NCBI GenBank assembly: GCA_027294925.1 | Contig: JAPULM010000169.1 | Location: forward strand, 1-18,936 | Direction: 5' to 3' | Length of the DNA stretch: 18,936 bases | Source of the DNA: a bacterium | GTDB taxonomy: Bacteria; Tectomicrobia; Entotheonellia; Entotheonellales; Entotheonellaceae | In this document: positions 1 to 8,599 of the stretch, one piece after another | Numbering within the stretch: position 1 is the first letter of the stretch | Layout of the letters: each line of letters begins with the position of its first letter | Notes under the pieces: model-generated | The model's input: the letters and a program-made list of their open reading frames with translations, nothing else | What the model was told of the DNA's origin: nothing | Databases searched by the model: none | Made by a program: the position numbers and the translations under genes

Positions 1-315
1 CTTTGCGGGCCCGCCGGCCGGGGGGGGAGCGCGGGTTGGCCCCGGCGCCGGCGGCACCCAAATCCGCTCCCTATTGCCACTGAACCGGTACAAAACACGG
101 CCTTGTGTGCCTTTCAAGCCCTCGCATGTCGCGATTGGGGACGCGTTGACATGCGCGTTGGCACGGATGGGAGGCCACAAGTGCTCGAGTTGAATCCCAT
201 CGCAGGTATTGATCCCACGTATTGGTTACCCCGTGCGGCCCGAGCTGCAGGGATGGATTATGCCATGCTCATCCATACCATCCTTGAGGCCGCCCGGCAA
301 CGTTATGGCCTCTAA
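1..315 (+). CDS. D-alanine-D-alanine ligase-like ATP-grasp protein, C-terminal part (partial)
   Basis: The frame is open from base 1 to a TAA at 313-315, so the 5' part of the gene lies outside the window. The last ~80 residues carry the C-terminal ATP-grasp signature of Ddl-like ligases: CRDWGRVDMR, then VLELNPIAG with the Asp, Glu and Asn that bind the two Mg ions in this family, then a PRAARAAGMDYAMLI segment like the 'aGmsy..LI' end of Ddl. Such enzymes join a carboxylate to an amine using ATP; Ddl makes the D-Ala-D-Ala of peptidoglycan, but many Ddl-like proteins have other substrates, so the substrate is left open. Encoded residues 1-19 (bases 1-57) are Gly/Arg/Pro-rich and do not look like this family, whereas clear family-like sequence begins around NPLPIATEP. 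The first bases may therefore be an assembly artefact. Confidence 0.72.
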   Translation, partial: LCGPAGRGGSAGWPRRRRHPNPLPIATEPVQNTALCAFQALACRDWGRVDMRVGTDGRPQVLELNPIAGIDPTYWLPRAARAAGMDYAMLIHTILEAARQRYGL

Positions 316-475
316 AGCCACCGATCGTGTGCAGTCCACCGCCCCGATAGCAGGGCAGGATGCCACTGTACCCTTGTCAAGCGGACCGAAATGTGTTAAA
401 AATTCGCTTAACCCTGAAAAGCTGATGCGAGGATAGGGTAAGTCATCTCACTTGGTTAAAAGGAGCCGACAGACC

Positions 476-1090
476 ATGCAGGCCCCAGAGATCAAAAAGA
501 TCTACGCTCGTTATTCGCGTTTTTATGATGCCATCTTTGGTCGTTGGTTCTACCCGCGTCAGCAACAAGTCATTCGCTCGTTGCGTATTGCTCCAGGCCA
601 GCGCATCCTCGACGTCGGTGTGGGAACAGGTCTGTCGCTTTCCCTCTATCCCCGCCATGCGCAGGTCACTGGCGTGGATCTCTCGCGTGCCATGCTCTGT
701 GAAGCGCAGAAAAAGGCGCGTGAGAAGCATCTCGATCATGTCGCCTTGTTGGAGATGGACGCTGGACAGCTGGCTTTCCCGGACGACGTATTCGATTACG
801 TTATGGCGGCTCATGTGATCAGCGTCGTGCCCGATCCCATTCGGTTCCTGGCGGAAGTGAAGCGGGTCAGTAGGGGGGCAGGACAGATCGTCCTGATTAA
901 TCACTTCCAAAGTGAGAACAGATGCATGGCGCGGCTCGAAAAATGGGTATCGCCCTTGTGTACCAAGATCGGTTGGCATTCCGACTTGGCGTTGGACTCT
1001 CTGGTGCAGAAGGCCAATTTGCAGATTGATCGGATGTATTCGCTCAATAAAGTCGACCTGTGGAAGGTCGTGGTCGCCACGAAGCATTGA
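476..1090 (+). CDS. pmtA: PmtA-like phosphatidylethanolamine N-methyltransferase
   Basis: A class I SAM-dependent methyltransferase of 204 residues. The SAM-binding motif ILDVGVGTG is at residues 44-52, the acidic ribose-binding Asp at 68 (VTGVDLS) and the adenine-side DA at 95-96. The opening YARYSRFYDAIFG and the segments VGVGTGLSLSLYP and HVISVVPDP closely resemble the Rhodobacter-type PmtA family, which methylates phosphatidylethanolamine stepwise to phosphatidylcholine at the inner membrane. A related quinone-biosynthesis (UbiE-like) role is the main alternative. I chose the ATG at 476 because AAGGAG at 460-465 lies 10 bases upstream; a TTG at 452 in the same frame would start before this ribosome site. 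The gene ends 23 bases from the convergent secA stop, with no clear terminator between them. Confidence 0.8.
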   Translation: MQAPEIKKIYARYSRFYDAIFGRWFYPRQQQVIRSLRIAPGQRILDVGVGTGLSLSLYPRHAQVTGVDLSRAMLCEAQKKAREKHLDHVALLEMDAGQLAFPDDVFDYVMAAHVISVVPDPIRFLAEVKRVSRGAGQIVLINHFQSENRCMARLEKWVSPLCTKIGWHSDLALDSLVQKANLQIDRMYSLNKVDLWKVVVATKH

Positions 1091-1113
1091 GTACGAGGTC
1101 GAGGACAACAGGC

Positions 1114-3768
1114 CTAAGCCCCACAACACTTTTTATACTTTTTTCCGCTGCCGCAAGGGCACGGCGCATTGCGGCCAATTTTTTCCCCCTGACGCCGGAC
1201 CGTTTTGACCGCGACGTTCTCCTCCTCTCCTGGTCCAGTGGGGAAGTTCCCGCGGTGGGCTACGGCGCGCTGACGGCGTGGGCGTTGCTGCAAGAGCGTG
1301 GTGTCTTCGGCGTTGGTGATCTGCACTTTGAACAGATATTCGACGACGTCAGCTTTGATGCGCTTGGTCATGTCGACGAACATCTCAAACCCCTCACGCT
1401 TGTACTCATTGAGGGGGTTTTTCTGCCCATAACCACGGAGCCCAATCCCTTCTTTCAAGTGATCCATGGCCAGGAGATGATCTTTCCAGTGCTTATCGAT
1501 GACCTGTAAGGTCACCCAGCGTGCGAGGCCCTTGAAGTGCTCCGGGCCTATCGCCTGTTTTTTGTCTGCATAAGCGCTGTCAAGGGCGCTTTGGATATGT
1601 TCAAGCAGCGCCTCGCGACTAAACGTCGTGATCTCTTCGGGGGTCAGAGAGAGAGACACGCCGTACACATGGTATACGGCTTCCGTCAGACTTGGGAGAT
1701 CCCAGTCGTCAGCATACGCCTCCGCGGGGATGTGGTCCTCGAAGAGTTCGTCCAGGACTTCGTAATGCATGTCCCTGAACAACTCGTCAATGCTCGCGGC
1801 TTCTAACGTTTCCCGTCGCTGGCTGTACACCACCTCCCGCTGTTTGGTCATGACATCGTCGTATTCCAGGAGGTGCTTGCGAATATCAAAGTTGTGTCCT
1901 TCCACTTTGCGCTGCGCATTTTCAATGGCCTTGGTGATCATCCCATGCTCGATGGGCTGGTCTTCTTCCATCCCCAGCTTGGCCATGATCCCCGAGATGC
2001 GTTCCGAGCCAAAAATACGCAGCAGGTCGTCCTCGAGCGAGAGACAGAAGCGTGAGGAGCCCGGATCGCCTTGGCGCCCGGAACGGCCCCGGAGCTGATT
2101 GTCAATGCGACGGGCCTCATGACGTTCGGTGCCCAGAATATGCAGGCCACCAAGCGCCACGACCACGTCGTGTTCGGCGGCACACTGCGCCCGTGCCTTT
2201 TCCAGCTCGGTCGCATAGTGCGGATCGTCGCTGCCGAGTTTACAGGCTTTGCGGGCCAGAAATTCGGCATTGCCTCCTAGCAGGATGTCGGTGCCACGGC
2301 CGGCCATATTGGTGGAGATGGTCAGCGCCCCTTGACGCCCAGCTTGGGCCACGATTTCGGCTTCGCGCTCATGATTCTTAGCATTTAAGACGTTATGCGG
2401 TACCCCCTGGCGCTTCAGGTAGGTACTCAACAACTCCGATTTCTCGATGGAGATCGTTCCCACCAGGACGGGGCGTCCCTGGGTGTGCAGGTCCTTAAGT
2501 TCCTCGACGACCGCCCGGAATTTTTCGCCTTCTGTGCGATAAATTACATCCGGATGCTCCTGCCGTTCGAGCGGGCAGTTGGTGGGAATCACCATCACAT
2601 CCAGCTTATAGATCTGGTGAAATTCGGCCGCTTCCGTATCCGCCGTTCCGGTCATGCCGGCCAGCTTTTCGTACATGCGAAAATAGTTCTGAAAGGTGAC
2701 CGACGCCAGCGTTTGGTTTTCGTTGGCAACCTTGAGGTGTTCCTTGGCTTCCAACGCCTGGTGTAAACCGTCACTGTAACGCCGCCCGGGCATCAAACGG
2801 CCGGTGAATTCATCCACAATGATGAGTTCACCCCCTTTCACCACATAATCAACATCTTTTTTAAAGATGGCGTGCGCTTTAAGCGCCTGCATGAGATGAT
2901 GGAGAAGCTCAATATTGATCGGGTCGTACAGATTCTCAACGCCAATGAGCTGTTCTGCTTTTACGACACCTTCGTCCGTGAGGGTGACGGAGCGCGTTTT
3001 TTCGTCAACCGCAAAATCGGTTTCATTTTTTAAACGAGGCACAAGACGATCTAAACGGCAGTATTTATCAGTTGATTCTTCGGCAGGCCCTGAGATGATC
3101 AGCGGGGTACGAGCTTCGTCGACTAGGATGCTATCAACTTCATCCACGATTGCGTAATGCAGTGAACGTTGGACAAAGTCTTCACGGCTAAACTTCATGT
3201 TGTCGCGGAGATAGTCGAAGCCGAACTCATTATTGGTGCCATAGGTGACGTCTGCATGATAGGCGGCGTACCTTGCCACATCATCCATATCATGCTGGAT
3301 ACTGCCCACAGACAATCCAAGCGCCTGATAGAGAGGCCCCATCCATTCGGCATCACGCCTCGCGAGGTAGTCATTGACCGTGACAACATGTACCCCTTTA
3401 CCTGCGAGACTATTTAGATAAACAGATAGTGTTGCGACCAAGGTTTTTCCCTCGCCGGTCTTCATTTCGGCGATATTACCTTCATCAAGCACCATGCCGC
3501 CGATGAGTTGGACATCAAAATGACGCATTGAGAGAAGGCGTTTCGATACTTCACGAACAACTGCAAATGCTTCAGGAAGTAAAGCATCGAGAGATTCGCC
3601 CTGACTGACACGCTGTTTGAATTCGCTAGTTTTGGCCTCTAAGCGGTCTAGGGATAAAGATGTCAGCGGCGCTTCCAATTGGTTGATATGACCGACGAGG
3701 GGTTGGAGGCGTTTAAGTTCTCGATCGTTTTTACTTCCGAAAACCTTCCGAAGAACGGTGCCGAGCAT
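1114..3768 (-). CDS. secA: SecA preprotein translocase ATPase
   Basis: An 884-residue protein, close to the usual SecA length (about 900). SecA is the motor that pushes unfolded preproteins through SecYEG using ATP. Visible elements in order: Walker A MKTGEGKT at 102-109, the DEAD-like [14 protein letters not shown] at 207-220, [13 protein letters not shown] at 318-330, [16 protein letters not shown] at 351-366, [10 protein letters not shown] at 371-380, the second helicase domain with [10 protein letters not shown] and [15 protein letters not shown], and the C-terminal zinc-binding tail [16 protein letters not shown] with Cys870, Cys872, Cys881 and Cys882. The tail is the SecB/phospholipid-binding zinc site in Proteobacteria. 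The ATG has GAGGT upstream on the minus strand. It is transcribed away from the pentapeptide-repeat operon and converges with the methyltransferase. No anomaly is seen. Confidence 0.98.
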   Translation of the reverse strand: MLGTVLRKVFGSKNDRELKRLQPLVGHINQLEAPLTSLSLDRLEAKTSEFKQRVSQGESLDALLPEAFAVVREVSKRLLSMRHFDVQLIGGMVLDEGNIAEMKTGEGKTLVATLSVYLNSLAGKGVHVVTVNDYLARRDAEWMGPLYQALGLSVGSIQHDMDDVARYAAYHADVTYGTNNEFGFDYLRDNMKFSREDFVQRSLHYAIVDEVDSILVDEARTPLIISGPAEESTDKYCRLDRLVPRLKNETDFAVDEKTRSVTLTDEGVVKAEQLIGVENLYDPINIELLHHLMQALKAHAIFKKDVDYVVKGGELIIVDEFTGRLMPGRRYSDGLHQALEAKEHLKVANENQTLASVTFQNYFRMYEKLAGMTGTADTEAAEFHQIYKLDVMVIPTNCPLERQEHPDVIYRTEGEKFRAVVEELKDLHTQGRPVLVGTISIEKSELLSTYLKRQGVPHNVLNAKNHEREAEIVAQAGRQGALTISTNMAGRGTDILLGGNAEFLARKACKLGSDDPHYATELEKARAQCAAEHDVVVALGGLHILGTERHEARRIDNQLRGRSGRQGDPGSSRFCLSLEDDLLRIFGSERISGIMAKLGMEEDQPIEHGMITKAIENAQRKVEGHNFDIRKHLLEYDDVMTKQREVVYSQRRETLEAASIDELFRDMHYEVLDELFEDHIPAEAYADDWDLPSLTEAVYHVYGVSLSLTPEEITTFSREALLEHIQSALDSAYADKKQAIGPEHFKGLARWVTLQVIDKHWKDHLLAMDHLKEGIGLRGYGQKNPLNEYKREGFEMFVDMTKRIKADVVEYLFKVQITNAEDTTLLQQRPRRQRAVAHRGNFPTGPGEEENVAVKTVRRQGEKIGRNAPCPCGSGKKYKKCCGA

Positions 3769-4072
3769 GACCGATACCTCTTCATGGCACGATGCCTGTG
3801 GGTAAATTATGAAAGACAGCGATATTTACCGAGAGAGAATGACAAAGCACTCCACCGCTGTCATTTTGTAGTGACAGTAATTTCCATTCTAGAACACCTC
3901 AATAGTAAATAGTACCAAAGCCTTGCGGGAACAGCTAGATCAAATTGTTTGAAACAGCCCTGTTCTCTGTTTAATGTTCGGCAAAAGTTTGATTGGAAAG
4001 CGTCTCTCTTCTATACTCTAAACTCCAAAGTCCTGTACGAAATATTGATGACGGGTACGACAGGTAGGGCCT
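3769..4072. other. Divergent intergenic region between secA and the pentapeptide-repeat gene
   Basis: These 304 AT-rich bases separate the secA start (minus) from the ATG at 4073 (plus). They contain a clear plus-strand promoter at 3989-4017. On the secA side there is an inverted repeat CTGTCA (3858-3863) / TGACAG (3872-3877) with an 8-base loop, about 90 bases upstream of the secA start. I found no convincing -35/-10 pair for secA, and the open frames here look like chance. Confidence 0.6.
3989..4017 (+). promoter_or_regulatory. Sigma-70-type promoter for the pentapeptide/thiolase/DUF35 genes
   Basis: TTGATT (3989-3994), a 17-base spacer, then TATACT (4012-4017). This predicts a transcript start near 4024 and a leader of about 50 bases before the ATG at 4073. 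Each hexamer differs from consensus by one base or two, and the spacing is ideal. Confidence 0.65.
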
Positions 4073-4594
4073 ATGAACGATCGTTCAAGTCAAGATTTCG
4101 CCTATTGGCATTTTGCTAAAGCCGATCTGCGAGGTCAAGATTTAAGCGAGGCGCAGCTGCAATTTGCTATATTTTCAGGAGCGCAGCTTCAGGGAGCCTG
4201 TTTGCGTAATGCCGATGCTCGCGGCGCCATCTTTGACCTGGCGGATTTGACCGGCGCTGACCTGACTGGGGCGTTATTGCAAGGGGCGAGATTTCAGCAA
4301 GCGACGCTGCGCAGCGCTTCGTTGCGGCAAGCCCTAATGCTAAGTGCTCATCTTGAGCAATCTGAAGTGCATGGGGCGGATTTTACTGGCGCTAACCTTG
4401 AATGGGCTTGGCTACACGGGGTGGACTTTCTTGAGGCTACCGTTACATGTGCACTGTTTATGAATGTCAGGGGTCTGACGGAGGACATGCGTCAAGTAAT
4501 CGAGGCGCGAAAGGGAATAACCGGGAAGCGGGTGATGATTCTCGGGCGCGAGTTGTACGAAGGCCGGACCGGTGATGAGGGGAATGAGGGTTGA
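4073..4594 (+). CDS. Pentapeptide-repeat protein
   Basis: 173 residues. From about residue 13 to 133 the chain follows the A(D/N)LxG/x pentapeptide pattern (for example ADLRGQDLSEAQL, ADLTGADLTGALLQGARF, GADFTGANLEWAWLHG), roughly 24 pentapeptides or six coils of a right-handed quadrilateral beta-helix. A short charged tail (RGLTEDMRQVIEARKG and beyond) follows. No signal peptide or membrane helix is seen, so it is probably cytosolic. Pentapeptide-repeat proteins are binding scaffolds; a few (Qnr, MfpA) mimic DNA and bind gyrase, but nothing here shows that. It is the first gene after the promoter at 3989-4017 and is followed 15 bases later by the thiolase-like gene, so the two are probably co-transcribed. 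The specific role is unknown. The ribosome site before the ATG is weak. Confidence 0.88.
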   Translation: MNDRSSQDFAYWHFAKADLRGQDLSEAQLQFAIFSGAQLQGACLRNADARGAIFDLADLTGADLTGALLQGARFQQATLRSASLRQALMLSAHLEQSEVHGADFTGANLEWAWLHGVDFLEATVTCALFMNVRGLTEDMRQVIEARKGITGKRVMILGRELYEGRTGDEGNEG

Positions 4595-4609
4595 GATGAG
4601 TGCCTTGCT

Positions 4610-5794
4610 ATGACATCGCGTTCAGTCGCTATTGTTGGCGTTGGTGAGAGCCGCGTCGGTCGGCTGCGTGGTATGAGTGCTTTACGTCTGACCCTAGATG
4701 CTTCCACGGCAGCCCTACGCGACGCGGGTTTATCAGCCCAGGATATCGATGGGGTATTAACGCGTAATTTTGATATGGACGTGACCTTCATGCATAGCCA
4801 GCTCATTGCTAAGCATCTAGGCATTAGGCCCCGCTTTACAACGGATATTAATCTTGGAGGGGCTACAGCAGTTGCCATGTTGGAGCAAGCAAGCCTTTTG
4901 ATCTTGGGCGGGGTATGTCAATTTGTCCTTTGTGCTTACGGTGAAAATCGTCGAACGAGCTGGGCGGCTAAGCGACACGGTCGTATCAAGATGGGTAATG
5001 AAGATTTCGAAGAATGCTTCGGGCTGACCTGGGGAATGGGCCCCCACGCATTGGCGGCGCAGCGGCATATGTATGAGTTTGGCACCACGAGCCGGCAGTT
5101 AGGAATGATTGCTGTTAGGCAGCGCGCTTATGCTCAATTGCATCCGAATGCGGGCTTACGCCTTCCTTTAACCCTTGGAGAGTATGAAAGCTCTCCTTTA
5201 ATCATTGATCCTTTGCGTAAGTATGATCTTGCCTATTTGTTCGACGGTGGTGCGGCGATGGTTGTTGCTTCTGAGGCGTGGGCGCAGTCCCATATTTCTC
5301 ATCCGGTTGTTTTGCTAGGGGTGGGACAAGCCCATGCCGGACACCACTTGGCATATTGTGCAGATATGGTAACCGCTACCACAACGCCGGCTGTATCGTC
5401 TGGGTGGCAGGCTTTTCAGACGGCTGGCGTTAAACCCGCGGATGTTGATGTCGCACTACTTTACGATGATACAACCTACGGGGTTCTTGTACAGCTAGAG
5501 GATTATGGGTTTTGTCCGAAGGGCGAGGGGGGGCGTTTTGTTGAAGACGGCCATATTAATCCTTCTGTTTCCCTGCCAGTCAATACCCATGGCGGTAATC
5601 TATCACAAGCTCATTTGGACGGTATGTCGCACATCATTGAGGCGATTCGCCAGCTCAGACATGAGGCCGGACAGCGCCAAATCGACAACACCTCAATTGC
5701 TCTTGTGAGTGGCCTTGGAGGTGTTTTCGCGGCCAGTACGACAGCCCTTTTGGGTACAGTGGAAGCCGCCAAACAACTGCAGGGTAGGGGATAG
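4610..5794 (+). CDS. Thiolase-fold protein of the SCP-x/lipid-transfer (Ltp2-like) type, no catalytic Cys
   Basis: 394 residues with the start of a thiolase/acetyl-CoA acetyltransferase family member (VAIVGVGESRVGRLRG) and the typical C-terminal block LPVNTHGGNLSQAHLDGM (322-339) and SGLGG (367-371). The nucleophile position, normally a CaSG motif, reads DINLGGATAVAM (79-90), so Asn or Leu stands where Cys would be. A Tyr-rich segment LLYDDTTYGVLVQLEDYGF (283-301) matches the region where Ltp2-type retro-aldolases use tyrosine. The next gene, 6 bases on, is a DUF35 protein, the known partner of such thiolases. Known DUF35 pairings include the steroid side-chain aldolase Ltp2-ChsH2 and archaeal thiolase-HMG-CoA synthase complexes. 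I infer acyl-CoA carbon-carbon cleavage or formation, without knowing the substrate. A classical thiolase activity is unlikely. Confidence 0.85.
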   Translation: MTSRSVAIVGVGESRVGRLRGMSALRLTLDASTAALRDAGLSAQDIDGVLTRNFDMDVTFMHSQLIAKHLGIRPRFTTDINLGGATAVAMLEQASLLILGGVCQFVLCAYGENRRTSWAAKRHGRIKMGNEDFEECFGLTWGMGPHALAAQRHMYEFGTTSRQLGMIAVRQRAYAQLHPNAGLRLPLTLGEYESSPLIIDPLRKYDLAYLFDGGAAMVVASEAWAQSHISHPVVLLGVGQAHAGHHLAYCADMVTATTTPAVSSGWQAFQTAGVKPADVDVALLYDDTTYGVLVQLEDYGFCPKGEGGRFVEDGHINPSVSLPVNTHGGNLSQAHLDGMSHIIEAIRQLRHEAGQRQIDNTSIALVSGLGGVFAASTTALLGTVEAAKQLQGRG

Positions 5795-5800
5795 GTTCGG

Positions 5801-6235
5801 ATGGACATGTGGAAGTGTCATTCACAGAATAAGCCGTTACCTTTTCCGGATGAGGATGCCCTGGTGTTTTGGGAAGGGTGCTATCGAAACCGTTTGTTAA
5901 TACAACAATGTGACACTTGTGATGGTTTTAGATTCCCCCCGAGCCCGATCTGTCCTCATTGTACGGCAGCGTTAGCAACCTGGCGCGAAGACCCTGGGGC
6001 AGGGTGCATTGTGACGTTTTGTGTCTACCACTCTGAACTTGCTGGCCCGGCGTGGCGCTCAGAATTACCATATGTAGTGGCTGTTATTCAGCTTGAGTTT
6101 AGTGGGATTAATATTCTTAGTAATGTGCTGTACGAGCGGCTCGAGTCCGTCCGCATTGGCATGTCGGTACAAGTGACTTTTGAGCCGATAGCTGGAAGAA
6201 TTCGCCTTCCAAAGTTTGTCCCCTGTTTCACTTAA
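5801..6235 (+). CDS. DUF35 zinc-ribbon/OB-fold acyl-CoA-binding partner of the thiolase-like protein
   Basis: 144 residues. A rubredoxin-like zinc ribbon uses Cys37-x2-Cys40 (CDTC) and Cys51-x2-Cys54 (CPHC), followed by an OB-fold-like beta segment from about residue 66 (GCIVTFCVYHSELAG, LPYVVAVIQLEF). This two-part layout is the DUF35/ChsH2-type subunit, which binds the CoA thioester and channels it to a thiolase-like partner. It starts 6 bases after the thiolase-like stop, which supports a two-subunit enzyme. The zinc ligands are complete and the length is normal for the family. No HMG-CoA synthase or hydratase gene is next to it, so the pathway is open. Confidence 0.87.
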   Translation: MDMWKCHSQNKPLPFPDEDALVFWEGCYRNRLLIQQCDTCDGFRFPPSPICPHCTAALATWREDPGAGCIVTFCVYHSELAGPAWRSELPYVVAVIQLEFSGINILSNVLYERLESVRIGMSVQVTFEPIAGRIRLPKFVPCFT

Positions 6236-6257
6236 TGAGAACGTTCCTACGGGCTGC

Positions 6258-6286
6258 TTGACAAAGAATTGCGGGCTCAGTATATT
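6258..6286 (+). promoter_or_regulatory. Strong sigma-70-type promoter for the DUF151 gene
   Basis: TTGACA (6258-6263, perfect -35), a 17-base spacer, then TATATT (6281-6286). The start would fall near 6293, leaving an unusually long leader of about 150 bases before the ATG at 6443. Confidence 0.75.
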
Positions 6287-6442
6287 CTTGTAACCCTAAC
6301 AAATCTTGCATTTATATGATGTTAAAACGGTAATCTGTAAGGTGTATAGCGTGATAAAGAGGCTGGTGAAATTGTGGCGAGGTGCGGTAGCGACATGCGC
6401 TCAAGCGGATTGTGAGATTCCTCTGCGGTAAGGAGATGACTC

Positions 6443-6925
6443 ATGCTGGAGATGAAGGTCCGCGGTCTGACATTAGATCCACTTCAAAATATGGCCCTAG
6501 TCATTCTTCGCGATCTTGAAGGGACCAAGGCATTGCCGATATGGGTTGGCATTCCCGAAGCGAATGCGATTGCTCTAGAGATGGAGCAAGTTCCGACACC
6601 TCGGCCGATGACGCATGATCTGATAAAAAATGTTCTTGCAGGAATCAATGCCACGGTGACGCGGATCGTGGTGAATGATCTCAAAGACAGTACGTTTTAT
6701 GCGACTATTTTTTTATCTTTAAATGGGCAAGAATTTCATATCGATTCTCGGCCGAGTGACGCCATTGCGGTAGCTTTGCGAGTAAAAGCCCCAATTTATG
6801 TAACCTTGGATGTCATTGAGCGTGCAGGGAGTATTGATTTGGTCGGCGATGACGCAACAAATGAGCCTGAGAAGCTAAAAGAATGGTTAGAAAATATTAA
6901 ACCTGAAGATTTTGGCAAGCTATAA
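6443..6925 (+). CDS. Bifunctional nuclease family (BFN, DUF151) protein
   Basis: 160 residues. The family signature is clear: LPIWVGIPEANAIALEME (31-48), RPMTHDLIKNVL (54-65), and FHIDSRPSDAIAVALR (98-113) followed by APIYV. Members of this family were described in plants as nucleases acting on RNA and DNA; in bacteria the function is largely inferred. The C-terminus adds an acidic tail (EPEKLKEWLENIKPEDFG), common in bacterial members. AAGGAG at 6430-6435 lies seven bases before the ATG. The gene has its own promoter and long leader, and stands between the thiolase operon and the quinol reductase genes, so it is probably a single-gene unit. A clear terminator is not visible; CAGGA/TCCTG (6939-6956) and CCAGG/TCTGG plus T6 (6976-6996) are weak candidates. 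Confidence 0.9.
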   Translation: MLEMKVRGLTLDPLQNMALVILRDLEGTKALPIWVGIPEANAIALEMEQVPTPRPMTHDLIKNVLAGINATVTRIVVNDLKDSTFYATIFLSLNGQEFHIDSRPSDAIAVALRVKAPIYVTLDVIERAGSIDLVGDDATNEPEKLKEWLENIKPEDFGKL

Positions 6926-7093
6926 GCGGACTTTTCTCCAGGAGATGACCTTCCTGAAAAATTTTCCTTGACAGTCCAGGCTTGATCTGGTTTTTTATAG
7001 ACGCTGATTTTTCTCCCGTGATCTTCTCAACTATAATAATATCCCAACATTTGTTTTGAGCAGGCAGTAACAGCGCTAGGGAGGGCTTGCCTG

Positions 7094-7615
7094 ATGGCCA
7101 GAGGTTCGGAGGCTCCCACAGGGGAGGTAAGTGTGACGCGTCGGCGTCTCATAAATTTTGCCGGCTGGGGGAGTTTTGCTGCCTTTTTCGGTGGCATTAC
7201 ATTGGGTTCCTTGAGATTTCTCTTCCCGCGGATTTTGTACGAACCGTCCGCGCGGTTTCTTGCCGGTAAGCCTGACGACTATGCGGTGGGAGAGGTGAGT
7301 ACCCGCATGCAGAAAGAGCAGCGCGTCTGGGTGATTCGCAATGAAGAGGGGATGTACGTACTAATTGCTATTTGCACCCACCTGGGTTGCACACCCATTT
7401 GGACGCCTTCTGAAGCACGCTTCAAATGCCCTTGTCACGGTAGTAACTTTTTGGTGGACGGACAGAATGTTGCCGGGCCGGCCCCTGTTCCTTTGTTTCG
7501 GGCTGCCATTTCGTTGGATTTGGCCGGCAACGTTGCAGTTGATAAAAGCCAGCAGGAGAATCAGCCTGGAAAGCGTGATAAGCCGCCATTTTTTCTCCCG
7601 CTACCTAAGGCGTAG
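7094..7615 (+). CDS. qcrA: Rieske [2Fe-2S] subunit of a quinol:cytochrome c reductase
   Basis: 173 residues. Box 1 CTHLGC (94-99) and box 2 CPCHGS (112-117) give Fe ligands Cys94, His96, Cys112 and His115, with Cys99-Cys114 as the stabilising disulfide. The N-terminus has a twin-arginine-like TRRRLINFAGWGS and one hydrophobic helix (about 22-45), the usual Tat-dependent signal anchor. The subunit passes one electron from quinol at the Qo site to the cytochrome c partner on the periplasmic side. It is the first gene of a cluster with split cytochrome b and a hexaheme cytochrome. AGGGAGG lies about nine bases before the ATG. TATAAT at 7032-7037 is a perfect -10, but no good -35 accompanies it. 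A Lys/Pro-rich tail of ~20 residues follows the cluster-binding domain. Confidence 0.95.
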   Translation: MARGSEAPTGEVSVTRRRLINFAGWGSFAAFFGGITLGSLRFLFPRILYEPSARFLAGKPDDYAVGEVSTRMQKEQRVWVIRNEEGMYVLIAICTHLGCTPIWTPSEARFKCPCHGSNFLVDGQNVAGPAPVPLFRAAISLDLAGNVAVDKSQQENQPGKRDKPPFFLPLPKA

Positions 7616-7749
7616 TGTGGGGTAAGATTTCCGTCGGGCTGAAATAATGATTGGGACTAGCGAACATAATAGGTGCCAGAATCTCAGTGGTGATGAGAGT
7701 CGGTACGAATCAGGTGACATCTTGAGCGCCTGCAGTCAAAGGAACGGCT

Positions 7750-8535
7750 ATGGCGAATATTAGTCTGAAAACCGTACAGAAGACCGTCGTAGATAGCCAG
7801 ATTTGGAAGTCAATATTCCGACATGGTTATACCATGAATCGGCGGAATCGGCTTTTGTTTATTACCAACAACGTTTTTTATCACATCCTACCAATTCGAA
7901 TTACCAAGCACGGTATGCGTATGCGTTTTCATTGGGGCGCAGGCATTATTACATTTTACTTGTTTTTGATTTTGACCTTCACCGGTGTGCTTTTGATGTT
8001 TTATTATACCCCAATAGTACCCCGTGCTTATTACGACATGAAGGACTTGCAGCATGTTGTCCCGTTCGGAAATATTTTACGCAATATGCACCGCTATGGG
8101 GCGCACGCCATGGTCTTTATGGTCATGGTGCACATGGCTCGAACATTTTATACGAGTTCGTACAAACCCCCACGCGAGTTCAATTGGTGTGTGGGGGTAA
8201 TCTTGTTGACGTTGACGTTCCTTTTAAGCTTCAGTGGTTATCTCCTACCGTGGGATCAATTGGCGATATGGGCGGTGACGGTCGGCACCAATATGGCGCG
8301 TGCAACGCCTTTTCTTGGACATGAGGGACCGTTTGCCAATCTTATAGGCATGAAGATCAACAATGACGTTCGTTTTGCGCTTTTAGGAGGAACCACGGTG
8401 GGCTCTGCGACATTGCTGCGCTTTTATGTGCTGCATTGTATTGCGTTTCCGCTTGTATTGACGGCATTGATTGTGGTGCATTTCTGGCGCGTGCGGCGGG
8501 ATGGCTATTCTGGTGATGTGCCGGTAAGGGAGTAG
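7750..8535 (+). CDS. qcrB: Cytochrome b N-terminal half (b6-like subunit)
   Basis: 261 residues with four membrane helices (about 65-87, 112-133, 145-166, 225-247). Two b hemes are bound by His114/His128 in helix B and His229/His244 in helix D. The helix D pair is 15 positions apart, the b6-type spacing, whereas mitochondrial-type cytochrome b has 14. The segment [18 protein letters not shown] (163-180) is the conserved Qo-side loop. The Cys that attaches the extra heme ci in true b6 is absent: the aligned place reads FHWGAG (60-65). The subunit carries the low- and high-potential b hemes that move electrons across the membrane in the Q cycle. AAAGGA sits about six bases before the ATG. The 134 bases before the gene hold no evident promoter. 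Confidence 0.95.
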   Translation: MANISLKTVQKTVVDSQIWKSIFRHGYTMNRRNRLLFITNNVFYHILPIRITKHGMRMRFHWGAGIITFYLFLILTFTGVLLMFYYTPIVPRAYYDMKDLQHVVPFGNILRNMHRYGAHAMVFMVMVHMARTFYTSSYKPPREFNWCVGVILLTLTFLLSFSGYLLPWDQLAIWAVTVGTNMARATPFLGHEGPFANLIGMKINNDVRFALLGGTTVGSATLLRFYVLHCIAFPLVLTALIVVHFWRVRRDGYSGDVPVRE

Positions 8536-8599
8536 TGGCACTCTCTATGCGATAGTCACGGTAACCATCCTGTCCTGTCTGGAGAAGAGGGGGAAGTCC

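Noticed and set aside
374..402. TTGTCA followed by an A-rich -10-like stretch before the methyltransferase gene
   Set aside because: The -10 (TAAAAA or TTAAAA) is too far from consensus to support a promoter call.
443..1129. Long minus-strand frame (228 codons) opposite the methyltransferase
   Set aside because: It is fully antisense to a well-supported gene, and its translation shows no family motif.
6968..7000. TTGACA (6968-6973) before the Rieske gene as a promoter
   Set aside because: No acceptable -10 lies 16-18 bases downstream; the T-rich stretch there fits better with the weak hairpin CCAGG/TCTGG.
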